DNA of 64,000 bases from Paenibacillus piscarius (GCF_022234545.1 NZ_JAIEUI010000002.1:286327-350326), one strand, 5' to 3'. Positions 37,193-46,084 are shown, numbered from the stretch's first letter. Numbers and translations are program-made. Notes: generated by a model from the letters alone, not told the origin.

Positions 37193-38092
37193 ATGATCAA
37201 AAAACTGGCTGCGGCATCCTGGTCGGACCGCATCTTCGATTTGGTGGTTTATCTGGCGATTACGGTGGTTACTGTAGCTACGCTGTATCCTTTTCTTAAT
37301 GTGCTGGCGATCTCCTTCAATGACTCGACGGACAGCATCAAGGGTGGAATCACAATCTACCCCCGGGTGTTCACCTTCAAAAACTATGAGACCATCTTCG
37401 CCTTCTCCGGCCTGGTGACCGGGTTCAAAATCTCCGTGCTGCGGACCGTTGTCGGAACTCTGCTCGGGCTGGTCAGTGCCTCCATGCTGGCCTTCACCTT
37501 AAGCCGGGTGGACTTCCAGGGCCGTAAATTCGTCTCCACCTTCCTGGCGCTGACAATGTATGTATCGGGCGGTCTGATTCCGTTCTACATTCTGATCAAG
37601 GATCTGCATATGATGGGTACCTTCAGCGTCTACGTTCTGCCCGGTCTGGTCAGCGCCTTCAACGTGTTCGTGATCCGATCGTTCATCGACGGCCTGCCTT
37701 ATGCCCTGCAGGAATCGGCGAAGCTCGACGGCGCCAATGACTTCACCATCTACTGGCGGGTAATTCTGCCGCTGACCAAGCCTGCGCTGGCCACCATTGC
37801 CCTGTTCCTGGCGGTCGGCCAGTGGAATGCCTGGATTGACACCTATCTGTATAACGGCTCGAAGGACTCTCTGACCACGCTGCAATTCGAGCTGATGAAG
37901 GTCATTCAGAGCACAACGACCAATGCGGATAACTTCCGCGGCCGGAATATGACTGAGGTGATGGCCCAGATCTCCCCCGAATCGGTCAAAATGGCGATAA
38001 CCATCGTAGTCACGGTCCCTATTCTGGTGGTCTATCCGTTCCTGCAGCGCTATTTCGTCAAAGGCATGACGCTGGGCTCGGTTAAAAGCTAG
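37193..38092 (+). CDS. sugar ABC transporter permease, LplC type
   Basis: 299 residues with six membrane segments. EAA loop LQESAKLDGANDFTIYWRVILPL at about 178-200, and C-terminal YFVKGMTLGSVKS typical of LplC/MalG proteins. ATG preceded by AGGAGG. Second half of the membrane channel with the gene just upstream. Confidence 0.88.
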   Translation: MIKKLAAASWSDRIFDLVVYLAITVVTVATLYPFLNVLAISFNDSTDSIKGGITIYPRVFTFKNYETIFAFSGLVTGFKISVLRTVVGTLLGLVSASMLAFTLSRVDFQGRKFVSTFLALTMYVSGGLIPFYILIKDLHMMGTFSVYVLPGLVSAFNVFVIRSFIDGLPYALQESAKLDGANDFTIYWRVILPLTKPALATIALFLAVGQWNAWIDTYLYNGSKDSLTTLQFELMKVIQSTTTNADNFRGRNMTEVMAQISPESVKMAITIVVTVPILVVYPFLQRYFVKGMTLGSVKS

Positions 38093-38169
38093 TCTGCTTA
38101 AACGGTATCTCCAGGCTGAGGCCTGTGCATACAATATGTTTCTACCAGACAAAGGGAGGGTTTCTATTC

Positions 38170-39924
38170 ATGACAAGAAAGACGGCGAAACCGTATGTGG
38201 CGCTGATGCTTCTGACCTTGCTGCTCAGTGTGCTGGCCGGCTGCGGCGGAAGCAATAACGGCAATTCCAAGAATGCCGCCGAGAATACCGGAGCCAAGGC
38301 CACGAACAGCAGCACCCCTGCCGCCAGCAGCGAAGCTACGCCAGCAGCAGAGGATCTCAGTCCGCTGACCTTATCCTTCTTCGCAGAAGACCCCAATCCG
38401 AACTGGAACAATATGCAGGATGAGGTCAGCAAGGTGATTACGCAGAAAACAGGCGTGACTCTTGATGCTGAATTCGCAGTCGGTGATCCGCAGCAGAAGA
38501 TCGCCCTGATCGCAGCCGGCGGTGAATATCCCGACATCATCTCTGCCAAGGGCGATATCGGCAAGCTGGTGGATGCAGGCGCTGTCATTGACCTGACCGA
38601 TCTCATTGATAAACATGCTCCTAATATCAAGCGGGTACTGGGCGACAATCTGGCCCGTGCCAAATACACGAACGAAGACCAGTCCATCTATGCTATCCCG
38701 ACCTGGGCGGCTGTAGATGAGAAGAAATTCGTAGCAGGCGGCGGCTTCGAGCTGCAGCACCGGGTCGTGAAGGAAGCCGGGTATCCGGAGATCCGCACGG
38801 TGAAGGATTATGAGAACGTGATCAAAGCCTATCTGGAGAAGCATCCGACCGATGAGAACGGCAACAAAAATATCGGCGTATCCCTCAATGCGGATGACTG
38901 GCATATGTACATTTCCGTTACCAACCCTGCGGTAGCTACGACCGGCGGCTCCGATGACGGCGAGTATTACATCGATCAGGAGACGCATGAAGCGATCTAT
39001 CACTTCCGCCGCCCGGAAGAGAAGGAATATTTCCGCTGGCTGAACCATATGAACGATATCGGCCTGCTTGACAAGGAGAGCTTCGTGCAGAAATATGACC
39101 AGTACAAGGCCAAAGTGGCGACTGGACGCGTACTGGGCCTGATTGATCAGGACTGGGACTACAATGACGCGCAGCAGGCACTCAAAACTGCCGGCAAATT
39201 CGATCAGACCTACGGACACTATCCAGTCACCTTAACCAAGGATTACAAAGAGACCAGCTTCTGGCCTACCGGCTTCATGGGCGGCTACGGGATCTCCATC
39301 TCCACCACCAACCCTGATCCGGTCCGGACCATCAAGTTCCTGGACTATCTGGCCTCCGATGAAGGACAGATCCTGAACAACTGGGGCATCGAAGGCAAGC
39401 ATTATGTCGTTGAGAACGGCAAGCGCGTGGTGCCTAAGGAAGTCCAGGACCGTATCAACAATGACAATACTGCCTTTACCAAGGAAACAGGGATTGGCTT
39501 CTACTGGAACATGATGGTCCACTACGGCGACGGAGCCAAGGATTCGACCGGCAATTATTACACCAAGAACTTCCCTGAGCAGCTGGTTGTCGGCTATAGC
39601 GATGTGGAGAAGGAGACACTGAAGGCTTACAACGCCACAACCTGGAAGGATCTGTTCCCGAAAGAAGAGGAATTCAAGGAAAAAGCCTACGGCGCCGCCT
39701 GGAACATTTCAATTCCCGGTGAGGACGAAGTGTCCATTCTGGGCAATAAAATGAAGGATATTACCTGGAAACGCATCCCGCAGGCGATTCTGGCCAAACC
39801 GGCAGAATTCGATAAAATCTGGGATGATTACATGGCCGACCTGGAAAAAGCCGGCGTCAAAAAAATGGAAGCAGGCTACACCAAGTATGTGCAGGACCGT
39901 GTAGAATTGTGGAGTAGTAAGTAG
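38170..39924 (+). CDS. extracellular solute-binding lipoprotein, family 1
   Basis: A 584-residue lipoprotein with a signal peptide ending SVLAGC (Cys about residue 24), then a linker rich in Asn, Ser and Ala of about 40 residues and the two-lobed LplA-type binding domain. ATG 38170 follows GGGAGGG; an upstream in-frame extension is discarded because the lipoprotein signal begins here. It delivers its sugar to the two permeases just upstream. A strong terminator at 39960 ends the unit. The sugar is not identifiable. Confidence 0.88.
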   Translation: MTRKTAKPYVALMLLTLLLSVLAGCGGSNNGNSKNAAENTGAKATNSSTPAASSEATPAAEDLSPLTLSFFAEDPNPNWNNMQDEVSKVITQKTGVTLDAEFAVGDPQQKIALIAAGGEYPDIISAKGDIGKLVDAGAVIDLTDLIDKHAPNIKRVLGDNLARAKYTNEDQSIYAIPTWAAVDEKKFVAGGGFELQHRVVKEAGYPEIRTVKDYENVIKAYLEKHPTDENGNKNIGVSLNADDWHMYISVTNPAVATTGGSDDGEYYIDQETHEAIYHFRRPEEKEYFRWLNHMNDIGLLDKESFVQKYDQYKAKVATGRVLGLIDQDWDYNDAQQALKTAGKFDQTYGHYPVTLTKDYKETSFWPTGFMGGYGISISTTNPDPVRTIKFLDYLASDEGQILNNWGIEGKHYVVENGKRVVPKEVQDRINNDNTAFTKETGIGFYWNMMVHYGDGAKDSTGNYYTKNFPEQLVVGYSDVEKETLKAYNATTWKDLFPKEEEFKEKAYGAAWNISIPGEDEVSILGNKMKDITWKRIPQAILAKPAEFDKIWDDYMADLEKAGVKKMEAGYTKYVQDRVELWSSK

Positions 39925-39959
39925 ATTTAGAGTTCAACCTATATTCATTAAAGCATTAG

Positions 39960-39989
39960 GACACCCGTGCGGGGAGCTGCACGGGTGTC
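39960..39989. terminator. terminator between binding-protein and XRE genes
   Basis: GACACCCGTGC (39960-39970) pairs perfectly with GCACGGGTGTC (39979-39989) across an 8-nt loop. It lies between convergent genes. Confidence 0.85.
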
Positions 39990-40021
39990 TTCATGCTAAG
40001 GCGTAACAATTATAAAATTAG

Positions 40022-41230
40022 TCAAACATGCAGTTCGTGATATGTCTTCTTTATCATATCCGTGTATACAGAAGGCGGGTATTCTTTCACCTGATCATAG
40101 GCGAATTGTGACAGCTGTAGTGCTTCATCCCCCTTGCCCTGACGCTGACTGATCTGTGCCCGGTACGCATAGGCGGTGAACAGATTGGCACGGTCAAGCG
40201 GATGGTAGACCTGGCCGCCAAGCTCCACCTTGCTTAGGGCTTCCAGCGCCTCGTCTTCCTTGCCCAAGTGATATAGTGCAATTCCGGATAGAAGCTGCAC
40301 ATTCGCGGTATGCCCGGCGTCTTCAAGCGGGTACGCCTCCGCCATGGTCACTGCTTCGGCATAATTACCCCTGGCTACCGCCAGTCTGATCTCCCCAAGC
40401 TCCACCAGCCGCAGTGATTCCTGCATCTCCGTAAATTCCGCGAACGCTCTCGCTTTCTGCAACGCCGCCTGCGCAGTCTCAGCATCTCCTTCAGCAATCG
40501 CCAGTGTACTCAGCACCCGGTGCAGATGATCGGTCATATAATAGATCCCTTCCTCCCGAGACACATGAAGGGCCGCGAGGGCCGCTTCCCGGCTGCCTGC
40601 ATAGTCACCCAGGGCAGATAAACAAATACTCTCCGCATAATGAAGCTCGATTTCAAAAATAAAATCATTACCTACCTTGTTCTCCTCATACTCCCTGCGC
40701 ACCCGGCGGATCAGCTCCAGCCCCTCCGCATATTTGCTCTGCGCGAACATCAAGGCATAGGAGATATACTGCAGCTTGGCCCGCTCCACGAATAAACCGA
40801 AGCGCTCATAGATTAGAGCGGCCCGCTCCAGCTCCGCCTCCCCTCCTCCCCTGCCCGTATAGAAGCAAGAGCTGACATAGAATTCGAGCAGACGCGCTGC
40901 ATCAATGGTCATCGGCAGTGTCCGTCCGGTGAGCGGCTCCACCCGGCTGATGATCTCTGCGTACTTTTTCTCCTTGAACAGGATCTCCAGCTCACGGACA
41001 AGCGGAGCCAATTCTGCTTCATCCTCACCCTCCAGGAAATAGCCCGGGTCCACCCCCAGCCGCCCGGCCAGGAATTGCAGGCTGTTCATCGAGGGCAAGG
41101 CCCGTCCGTTCTCGATTTGGCTCAGCATACTTTTGGTCATATGGTCTCCGGCCAGGTCGGTCTGCGTGAGCCCTTTGGCCTTACGCAGCTGCTTGACCTT
41201 GTCGCCGATGGTAGTTTGTTTGGATGTCAT
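40022..41230 (-). CDS. XRE-type regulator with TPR-like repeats
   Basis: About 402 residues. A Cro/C1-type helix-turn-helix lies at about 8-62 (IGDKVKQLRKAKGLTQTDLAGDHMTKSMLSQIENGRALPSM). A long alpha-helical region of tetratricopeptide-like repeats runs from about 75 to the end (EGLELIRRVRREYEE, GIALYHLGKEDEALEAL). ATG 41230 has GGAAAG 12 bases upstream; a TTG at 41242 is an alternative. The layout resembles peptide-responsive Rgg/PlcR-like regulators, but the ligand is unknown. It is divergent from an MFS exporter and shares AT-rich operators with it. Confidence 0.83.
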   Translation of the reverse strand: MTSKQTTIGDKVKQLRKAKGLTQTDLAGDHMTKSMLSQIENGRALPSMNSLQFLAGRLGVDPGYFLEGEDEAELAPLVRELEILFKEKKYAEIISRVEPLTGRTLPMTIDAARLLEFYVSSCFYTGRGGGEAELERAALIYERFGLFVERAKLQYISYALMFAQSKYAEGLELIRRVRREYEENKVGNDFIFEIELHYAESICLSALGDYAGSREAALAALHVSREEGIYYMTDHLHRVLSTLAIAEGDAETAQAALQKARAFAEFTEMQESLRLVELGEIRLAVARGNYAEAVTMAEAYPLEDAGHTANVQLLSGIALYHLGKEDEALEALSKVELGGQVYHPLDRANLFTAYAYRAQISQRQGKGDEALQLSQFAYDQVKEYPPSVYTDMIKKTYHELHV

Positions 41231-41306
41231 TTGTGATGCCAACTTTCCGTAGCTTTTCTATCAAGTATAGCCTAATGGAAGGGTAAGCAAAAGCTGAATT
41301 TCAAAT

Positions 41307-41382
41307 AAAGTTAAATTTAATTTAACTTTTTGTTGCTATTCGGATTAATTGATCATACAATAAGTTTAATTAAATTTAACTT
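41307..41382. promoter_or_regulatory. paired AT-rich operators between XRE and MFS genes
   Basis: A 23-bp perfect palindrome spans 41307-41329 (arms AAAGTTAAATT and AATTTAACTTT). A related imperfect copy (AAGTTTAATT and AATTTAACTT) is at 41362-41382, just before the MFS ribosome site. The centres are 54 bp apart. The divergent XRE protein is the natural candidate to bind both. Confidence 0.7.
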
Positions 41383-41405
41383 TTGTATGAAGAGGAGTGT
41401 TATTC

Positions 41406-42740
41406 ATGACCCATCATCCATCAGACCCGGCAGCCTCGAACCGTAATATCTTCCTGTTCTTCTCCGGCAAGCTCGCTTCTGTTCTGGGCTCCAGCATGTA
41501 CACCTTCGTTGTCGGCTTGTATATTCTCCAGCAGACCGGTTCAGGCAGCAGCTTCGCTGTTACGCTGCTCTGCGGCCTGCTGCCCGGGATTGTACTGTCG
41601 CCGTTTGCCGGTGTGCTCGCCGATATGGTGAACCGACGACGCCTGCTGATCGGCTCGGATCTGGCCAGCGCCCTGATTATGTCCCTGTCCTTTGTGGTTG
41701 TATGGCTGGAGGGAATGTCCCTGCCGGTTATCTATACCTCGCTCATTCTCTTGTCTGTCTGCGCAACCTTCTACAGCATCGCGGTCTCCTCCTCGATGAT
41801 GCTGCTCGTGGACAGCAGCTCCATACAACGGGCCGGATCGCTGAACCAGACGGCAGGCTCGGCCGGTCATCTGCTGGCTCCTGTTCTCGCGGGAATCCTG
41901 TACGCTTTCCTCCCGCTCCAGGATTTCATGCTGGTGAACGCAGCAGGCTTCACCATTTCGACGATTATGGGCTGTATGTTGAGATTCAAGCCGATGCCTG
42001 AGGCCATGACCGCAAACGAGTGTGAGTCTGAACCCGAAGGCCGCCAGCCGCTGCGTGAACGTCTGGGCAGTGTAGCCGGCGAGGTCCGCGCAAATCTGAA
42101 GGACGGCTTCGCGTATGCCATCCGCCGACCCGTGATCCGCTCGCTGCTGGTCGTTATTTTCTGGATAAATTTCTTCTTCGTGGCGCTGAATGTCGTGCTG
42201 CCGTATGTCGCAGTGCAGACACTGGGACTCTCGTCAGAACAATATGGCATACTGGAAGCGATGCTGGCGGCTGGCGTGCTGCTCATGTCGCTGCTGCTGA
42301 CGGTTCTCCGCCAGAGCAAGAGCCCGGTGAAGCCGATTATCGGCGGTCTAAGCGCGCTGGGGATGCTGTTCCTCACGCTGGCGCTGCCGCTGCTGCTTCA
42401 GTTTAGCCCATCCGCCACTTTCTTCTTTTATATACCGTTGCTGATTCTGATCGGAGCCTTAATTATGGTTATTAATATTCCGGTGCAGGTCTACCTGCAA
42501 CAGACCATCGAAGAGGAATACCGTGGCCGCGTCTTCGGGCTGGTGGAAGGCATCGCCGGCTCCATCGCCCCGCTGGGGATGCTGCTCTATGGTGTGCTGC
42601 TTGACCGGATTCCAGGCTCAGTGATCCTGCTCGTCTCCGGCGCAGCGATTCTGGTCGTTACCCTGATCCGCCGCAGAGGCTTAATCAGCAGCAACACCGC
42701 CGAGCAGCAACGGGTGGAGGTTAGGGAGGCGGGGGCTTAG
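41406..42740 (+). CDS. MFS transporter, probable drug exporter
   Basis: 444 residues with about 12 membrane segments. The loop 2-3 region SPFAGVLADMVNRRRLLIGSDL (about 60-81) is of the MFS_3 type seen in macrolide and multidrug exporters, and EEYRGRVFGLVEGIAGSIAPLGMLLYG near 370-396 is also typical. ATG 41406 follows GAGGAG. Controlled, by inference, through the palindromes shared with the XRE-TPR gene. Substrate unknown. Confidence 0.82.
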   Translation: MTHHPSDPAASNRNIFLFFSGKLASVLGSSMYTFVVGLYILQQTGSGSSFAVTLLCGLLPGIVLSPFAGVLADMVNRRRLLIGSDLASALIMSLSFVVVWLEGMSLPVIYTSLILLSVCATFYSIAVSSSMMLLVDSSSIQRAGSLNQTAGSAGHLLAPVLAGILYAFLPLQDFMLVNAAGFTISTIMGCMLRFKPMPEAMTANECESEPEGRQPLRERLGSVAGEVRANLKDGFAYAIRRPVIRSLLVVIFWINFFFVALNVVLPYVAVQTLGLSSEQYGILEAMLAAGVLLMSLLLTVLRQSKSPVKPIIGGLSALGMLFLTLALPLLLQFSPSATFFFYIPLLILIGALIMVINIPVQVYLQQTIEEEYRGRVFGLVEGIAGSIAPLGMLLYGVLLDRIPGSVILLVSGAAILVVTLIRRRGLISSNTAEQQRVEVREAGA

Positions 42741-42784
42741 AGGTAATGGAAGAAAAGTGGATAACCATTGTTGAACGAATTCAA

Positions 42785-43321
42785 TTATTCGTTTATATAA
42801 GGCTTGAAATCTCGCTCGTACGATAATTTTGTTTCCTCGTACGATGGAACATCTATAAATTCAATATGGTCTGCATTTAAATCCAAGAAATCTCTGGCAA
42901 TGATCTTCACACTCTTCCTAATCTCGTCCAAGTCCCAAGATTGAGACAGTCTTGACCACATATAAATATACACGGGTTTATAACCATCTATATTTAATGG
43001 AGCAGAATGAGGTACCTGGTCATCTACATCTTCTATGCCTCTTGGATATATGTAACTATAATGAATATCTTCATCTCCATGAATAAAGCTTTCAATTTCA
43101 TCACAGTATTCTTTGTCATCTCCAATGATATCCATATCGTACTTCAAAAGATTAACTAGGGATGCCACGGTAGTAATTTCAAAGTACCCCAAGAAGTTTG
43201 CTTGATTTTCATCAGAATAAAGGGTAATTTCATCATTTCTGCTCTTGCTGAAGAGACCATAAACCCCGTACCAGAATAACCAATGTCGTACTTTAACATA
43301 TATAGTTTGAATATTAGTCAC
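42785..43321 (-). CDS. unrecognised 178-residue acidic protein, AT-rich gene
   Basis: I do not recognise this protein. It starts with a hydrophobic and aromatic patch (YVKVRHWLFWYGVYGLF) and continues as a soluble, acidic, Tyr- and Asp-rich chain with no visible signal peptide or catalytic motif. The base composition is clearly more AT-rich than its neighbours, which suggests recent transfer. GTG start with an AGAAGG site unusually close. It is convergent with the MFS gene (44 bp) and in line with a toxin-antitoxin pair, so it may be part of the same acquired patch. Confidence 0.6.
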   Translation of the reverse strand: MTNIQTIYVKVRHWLFWYGVYGLFSKSRNDEITLYSDENQANFLGYFEITTVASLVNLLKYDMDIIGDDKEYCDEIESFIHGDEDIHYSYIYPRGIEDVDDQVPHSAPLNIDGYKPVYIYMWSRLSQSWDLDEIRKSVKIIARDFLDLNADHIEFIDVPSYEETKLSYERDFKPYINE

Positions 43322-43345
43322 CTGCCTTCTGCTCTACCAACAGTT

Positions 43346-43367
43346 AGCGCGGGAATCTTCCCGCGCT
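43346..43367. other. perfect stem-loop downstream of toxin gene
   Basis: AGCGCGGGAA and TTCCCGCGCT pair perfectly around TC. On the plus strand the stem is followed by TATATTTTTT; leftward there is no T-run. It could block rightward read-through into the toxin region. Confidence 0.5.
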
Positions 43368-43585
43368 TATATTTTTTCATTGAAGTACTCTTGTGTTACT
43401 TCTAATTGTTTTTTTAGAATTTCACGCCATAATCCAGTATGGATCTCCCCGCTGCCCATAGACACCTTAGTTCTTAGAATTCGGCCGTCCGGTAATATTT
43501 TGCGGTAAAAATAGTGATCCGTGGTCTTGTAAAGCTCCCATCCGTCATTGTCACAGAAACGCTTGAGCTCTTTCCATCTAGGCAT
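43367..43585 (-). CDS. HicA-like toxin (small basic protein)
   Basis: 72 residues. The pattern ELYKTTDHYFYRKILPDGRILRTKVSMGSGEIHTGLWREILKKQL resembles HicA-type double-stranded-RNA-binding toxins, with the key His in TTDHYFYR taking the place of the usual GSHH motif. The start overlaps the end of the upstream antitoxin-like gene by eight bases, as usual in such pairs, although here the antitoxin comes first. Assignment rests on size, motif and partner. An RNA-cleaving role is known for the family, not shown here. Confidence 0.65.
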   Translation of the reverse strand: MPRWKELKRFCDNDGWELYKTTDHYFYRKILPDGRILRTKVSMGSGEIHTGLWREILKKQLEVTQEYFNEKI

Positions 43586-43994
43586 CGATTAATTTGATTA
43601 CCTCATCCAGATTATCTTTAGTCAAAACATGAAGAATGTAGGGGGAGTGGGACTTCCGGTTGGGGGACTTGCTGTACAATGGATATTCCTCAAAATACTC
43701 CTTGGCATATTCTAGCAGGTTGTTTGCCAGTTCCTCCATCAATTCTTCACGGGTTGGCCCCATTGCAAGGATATCAGGAATCTCATTTAATGAACCGGTG
43801 AATGAACCATCCTTCTCTTCTGTGATGTTAGATGTAAATGTATAGGCGGACAAAATTGTGGTCAGTTCACTGAGCGAAAGTGCAGCAAAGGTGTCTCGGT
43901 TGCGTCTCACAAATTGTGGGCGTTCATGGGTAACCGCATCGATAAAGCTGCCCCAGGATTGCCGTACCTCTGTCGCATTCAAAACAGTATTCAT
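43578..43994 (-). CDS. antitoxin: Phd-like N-terminus fused to HicB-like domain
   Basis: About 138 residues. Residues 1-45 (LNATEVRQSWGSFIDAVTHERPQFVRRNRDTFAALSLSEL) look like a Phd/YefM DNA-binding arm. Residues about 58-100 (DGSFTGSLNEIPDILAMGPTREELMEELANNLLEYAKEYFEEY) look like the partial RNase-H-like fold of HicB. ATG 43994 sits nine bases after AAGGAGG. It would neutralise the downstream HicA-like protein and repress the pair through the palindromes at 44034-44055. The mixed architecture is unusual for HicB proteins, which normally carry a ribbon-helix-helix or HTH domain. Confidence 0.68.
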   Translation of the reverse strand: MNTVLNATEVRQSWGSFIDAVTHERPQFVRRNRDTFAALSLSELTTILSAYTFTSNITEEKDGSFTGSLNEIPDILAMGPTREELMEELANNLLEYAKEYFEEYPLYSKSPNRKSHSPYILHVLTKDNLDEVIKLIDA

Positions 43995-44033
43995 GATCAT
44001 CAGCCTCCTTCACCTCCTATCGTAACGAAAAAC

Positions 44034-44055
44034 GTACATAATGTACAGTATGTAC
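44034..44055. promoter_or_regulatory. double palindrome before toxin-antitoxin genes
   Basis: GTACATAATGTAC (44034-44046) and GTACAGTATGTAC (44043-44055) overlap by GTAC, giving three GTAC half sites about 9 bp apart. They lie about 40 bp upstream of the antitoxin start. Autorepression by the Phd-like arm is the likely use. Confidence 0.6.
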
Positions 44056-44134
44056 ATTCCCTAACCCTGTATACCATACGTAGAAAAAATACATTCCAGA
44101 CTCGCAGCAGACGGGGGCTTAATACCCTAAACTA

Positions 44135-46040
44135 ATCGAGTAGGAGGCTGCTCATTAACTGAGCAGCCGACCTCTCACACCACCGTACGTACCGTTCGGT
44201 ATACGGCGGTTCAACCGCTTAAGTGCAATTTTCGTAAATGCTCGTACTGTGCTGGGAAGTCGTAATACCCGGCCTGTGCGAGCTTTTCGTTTGTTATGGA
44301 ACGGGACAGTACTGGGCTTCCGGCCACTCGCCAGTAGCCTAGGCGTGAGTTTCCCCATTGGTAAGCCTGCCACTCCGGTATTCCCAGTTTTTGCAGGTTC
44401 TGCACCTTTGTTTTGGGCTTCTTCCACTGTTTCCAGATGTACATCCGCAGTCTTCTACGCAGCCATTGGCTCCAGCTTTGCAAGATTCGCTTTATATCCG
44501 CTACATAGAAGTAGCCAATCCAGCCGCGAATGTAGACTTTCACCTTCTCCATCACTTGCCTGACATTTCTGCCCTGACTGCGACTCGTCAGCTCTTTCAA
44601 TTTCTTCTTTGCTTTAACAAGGGATTGACCATGTGCTCGAATATACAGCCCATTTCTATTCTTTCCCATCGCAAAGCCCAGGAATTTGAAATGCTTCCGC
44701 GCCACTACACTGACGACCTTGCTTTTCTGCCTATTCATCTGGAGTCTCAGTTTATCCTCCAAATACTTTCGGCAGGATTCCAGAAGCCGCGCCGCTGCCC
44801 GTTTGCTCTTGGCTAGTACTACAATGTCATCGGCATAACGGATGACATTCACTCCCCGGCTGCTCATTTCCTGGTCGAATTCGTTCAGGTATATATTGGC
44901 AAGCAGTGGAGATAACGGGCCTCCTTGCGGAGAGCCTTCCTCTGTTTTGCAGTGAACCCCATTCTCCATAACCCCACTTTTCAGATATTTCTTAATCAGC
45001 TCGGTTACGCGCTTATCTTGAATTTGTTTACGCAAGAGGTTCATTAGCAGCTCATGGTTCAGGGTGTCAAAATATTTGGAGAGGTCGATTTCTACGGCAT
45101 GGCTGTAGCCTTGCTCTGCATATTCTTTCACTTTGCGGATGGCCTGCTGCGCACTCCGCCCAGGGCGGTAGCCGTAGCTTCCGTCTGAGAAAAGTGGCTC
45201 AAATAAGGGCTGCAGCTGCTGGGCTATCGCCTGTTGAATCACCCGGTCAATGACCGTGGGGATGCCAAGCTTCCGCATTCCGCTTCCATCTGGTTTGGGA
45301 ATTTCCTTGCGCCGTACCGGACTAGGCTTGTATTCGCCTTCCCGGATTCTTTGCAAAAGTTCGTCCTTGTGTTCCTGCAGCCATGGCAGCGCGTCTTCTA
45401 CGGTCATTCCGTCGATTCCTGGTGCTCCATGATTGCTCTTGACCTGTTTGTAGGCTCTGTTCAGATTGTCTCTGTCCAGAATCTGCTCAAGCAGATCCGT
45501 TGCACCGTCTCTTTCTCTACGTTCCCGAGTGCCGGCACTCCGCGCTCCCGCATACTTTTCGCGTTCCACACTATCCCTTTGCAGGCAGCCCTTTCGGTAT
45601 TCTGCTTTCATCGTGCCGATTCTCCTTCCGGTTTGTACTTGAGACTTACGATTGTTCGGCCCTTCCCGAAAAAAAAAAAAACTTTCCGGTATTATGGCCT
45701 CTGCTGACTTCTCACAGCAAGCTTTACTCCATCGTTCGGATTTTTTTTTTTCCTACCGGACGTCTGTGAGACCTCCCCGGGTAAGAGCGATAACCTTCCC
45801 CTCATCTATCTGCCACATTTACATGCCAGGATTCGGGCAGTATTGGACTTCGCTTTGGTATGCAAGCTCGTCCGTCCTGGCATGCCTCGTATGTGATTTC
45901 TGTTCGTCAGACCGAGGGTTTGCCTCCGGCTTCCTTCAGATTCCGCCTCGCGGCGGACACCCTTGCCTTTGGCTAACAGTTCCTACTGCCAAGCCTGTAG
46001 CGGACTTTCACCGCCAAGTTATCGCCCATGCCGGGCGCAC
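44135..46040 (-). mobile_element. group II intron, probably class C
   Basis: The leftward RNA begins GTGCGCCCGGCATGGGC at 46040, a canonical GTGYG 5' end. It carries the maturase gene, then a domain V-like hairpin (around 44175-44208, GCCGTATACCGAACGGTACG) and a domain VI-like helix (GGCTGCTC paired with GAGCAGCC, about 44146-44163). It ends near CTACTCGAT at 44135. About 1.9 kb. The 5' junction lies directly after a rho-independent terminator in the same orientation, the target preference of class C introns. Region 45612-46040 is the non-coding 5' RNA domain. The exact 3' base is uncertain by a few nucleotides. Confidence 0.85.
44211..45611 (-). CDS. ltrA: group II intron reverse transcriptase/maturase
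   Basis: 466 residues. Reverse transcriptase blocks run from about 58 to 330, including RKLGIPTVIDRVIQQAI, DLSKYFDTLNHELLM, GSPQGGPLSPLLANIYL and the active-site YADD at 259-262. A maturase domain (GIIM) follows at about 350-430 (WIGYFYVADIKRILQSWSQWLRRRLRMYIWKQWK). No HNH endonuclease domain is present, as in class C introns that use replication forks for priming. The protein splices its own RNA and copies it into DNA. All catalytic blocks are intact, so the intron may still be mobile. Confidence 0.93.
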   Translation of the reverse strand: MKAEYRKGCLQRDSVEREKYAGARSAGTRERRERDGATDLLEQILDRDNLNRAYKQVKSNHGAPGIDGMTVEDALPWLQEHKDELLQRIREGEYKPSPVRRKEIPKPDGSGMRKLGIPTVIDRVIQQAIAQQLQPLFEPLFSDGSYGYRPGRSAQQAIRKVKEYAEQGYSHAVEIDLSKYFDTLNHELLMNLLRKQIQDKRVTELIKKYLKSGVMENGVHCKTEEGSPQGGPLSPLLANIYLNEFDQEMSSRGVNVIRYADDIVVLAKSKRAAARLLESCRKYLEDKLRLQMNRQKSKVVSVVARKHFKFLGFAMGKNRNGLYIRAHGQSLVKAKKKLKELTSRSQGRNVRQVMEKVKVYIRGWIGYFYVADIKRILQSWSQWLRRRLRMYIWKQWKKPKTKVQNLQKLGIPEWQAYQWGNSRLGYWRVAGSPVLSRSITNEKLAQAGYYDFPAQYEHLRKLHLSG

Positions 46041-46044
46041 ATAC

Positions 46045-46084
46045 AAAAATAGAGCAGCATCCCCCACCCGGGGATTGCTGCTCT
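46045..46084 (-). terminator. terminator of FusB-like gene, target of the intron
   Basis: AGAGCAGCA (46051-46059) pairs with TGCTGCTCT (46076-46084), with an inner CCCC/GGGG pair. Reading leftward, ATTTTTGTAT follows and then the first base of the intron at 46040. It lies 13 bp after the stop of the gene ending at 46098. Confidence 0.85.

Noticed and set aside
44211..45611. Retron or diversity-generating reverse transcriptase
   Set aside because: The maturase domain and the group II RNA ends (GTGCG start, domain V-like and VI-like helices) identify a group II intron.
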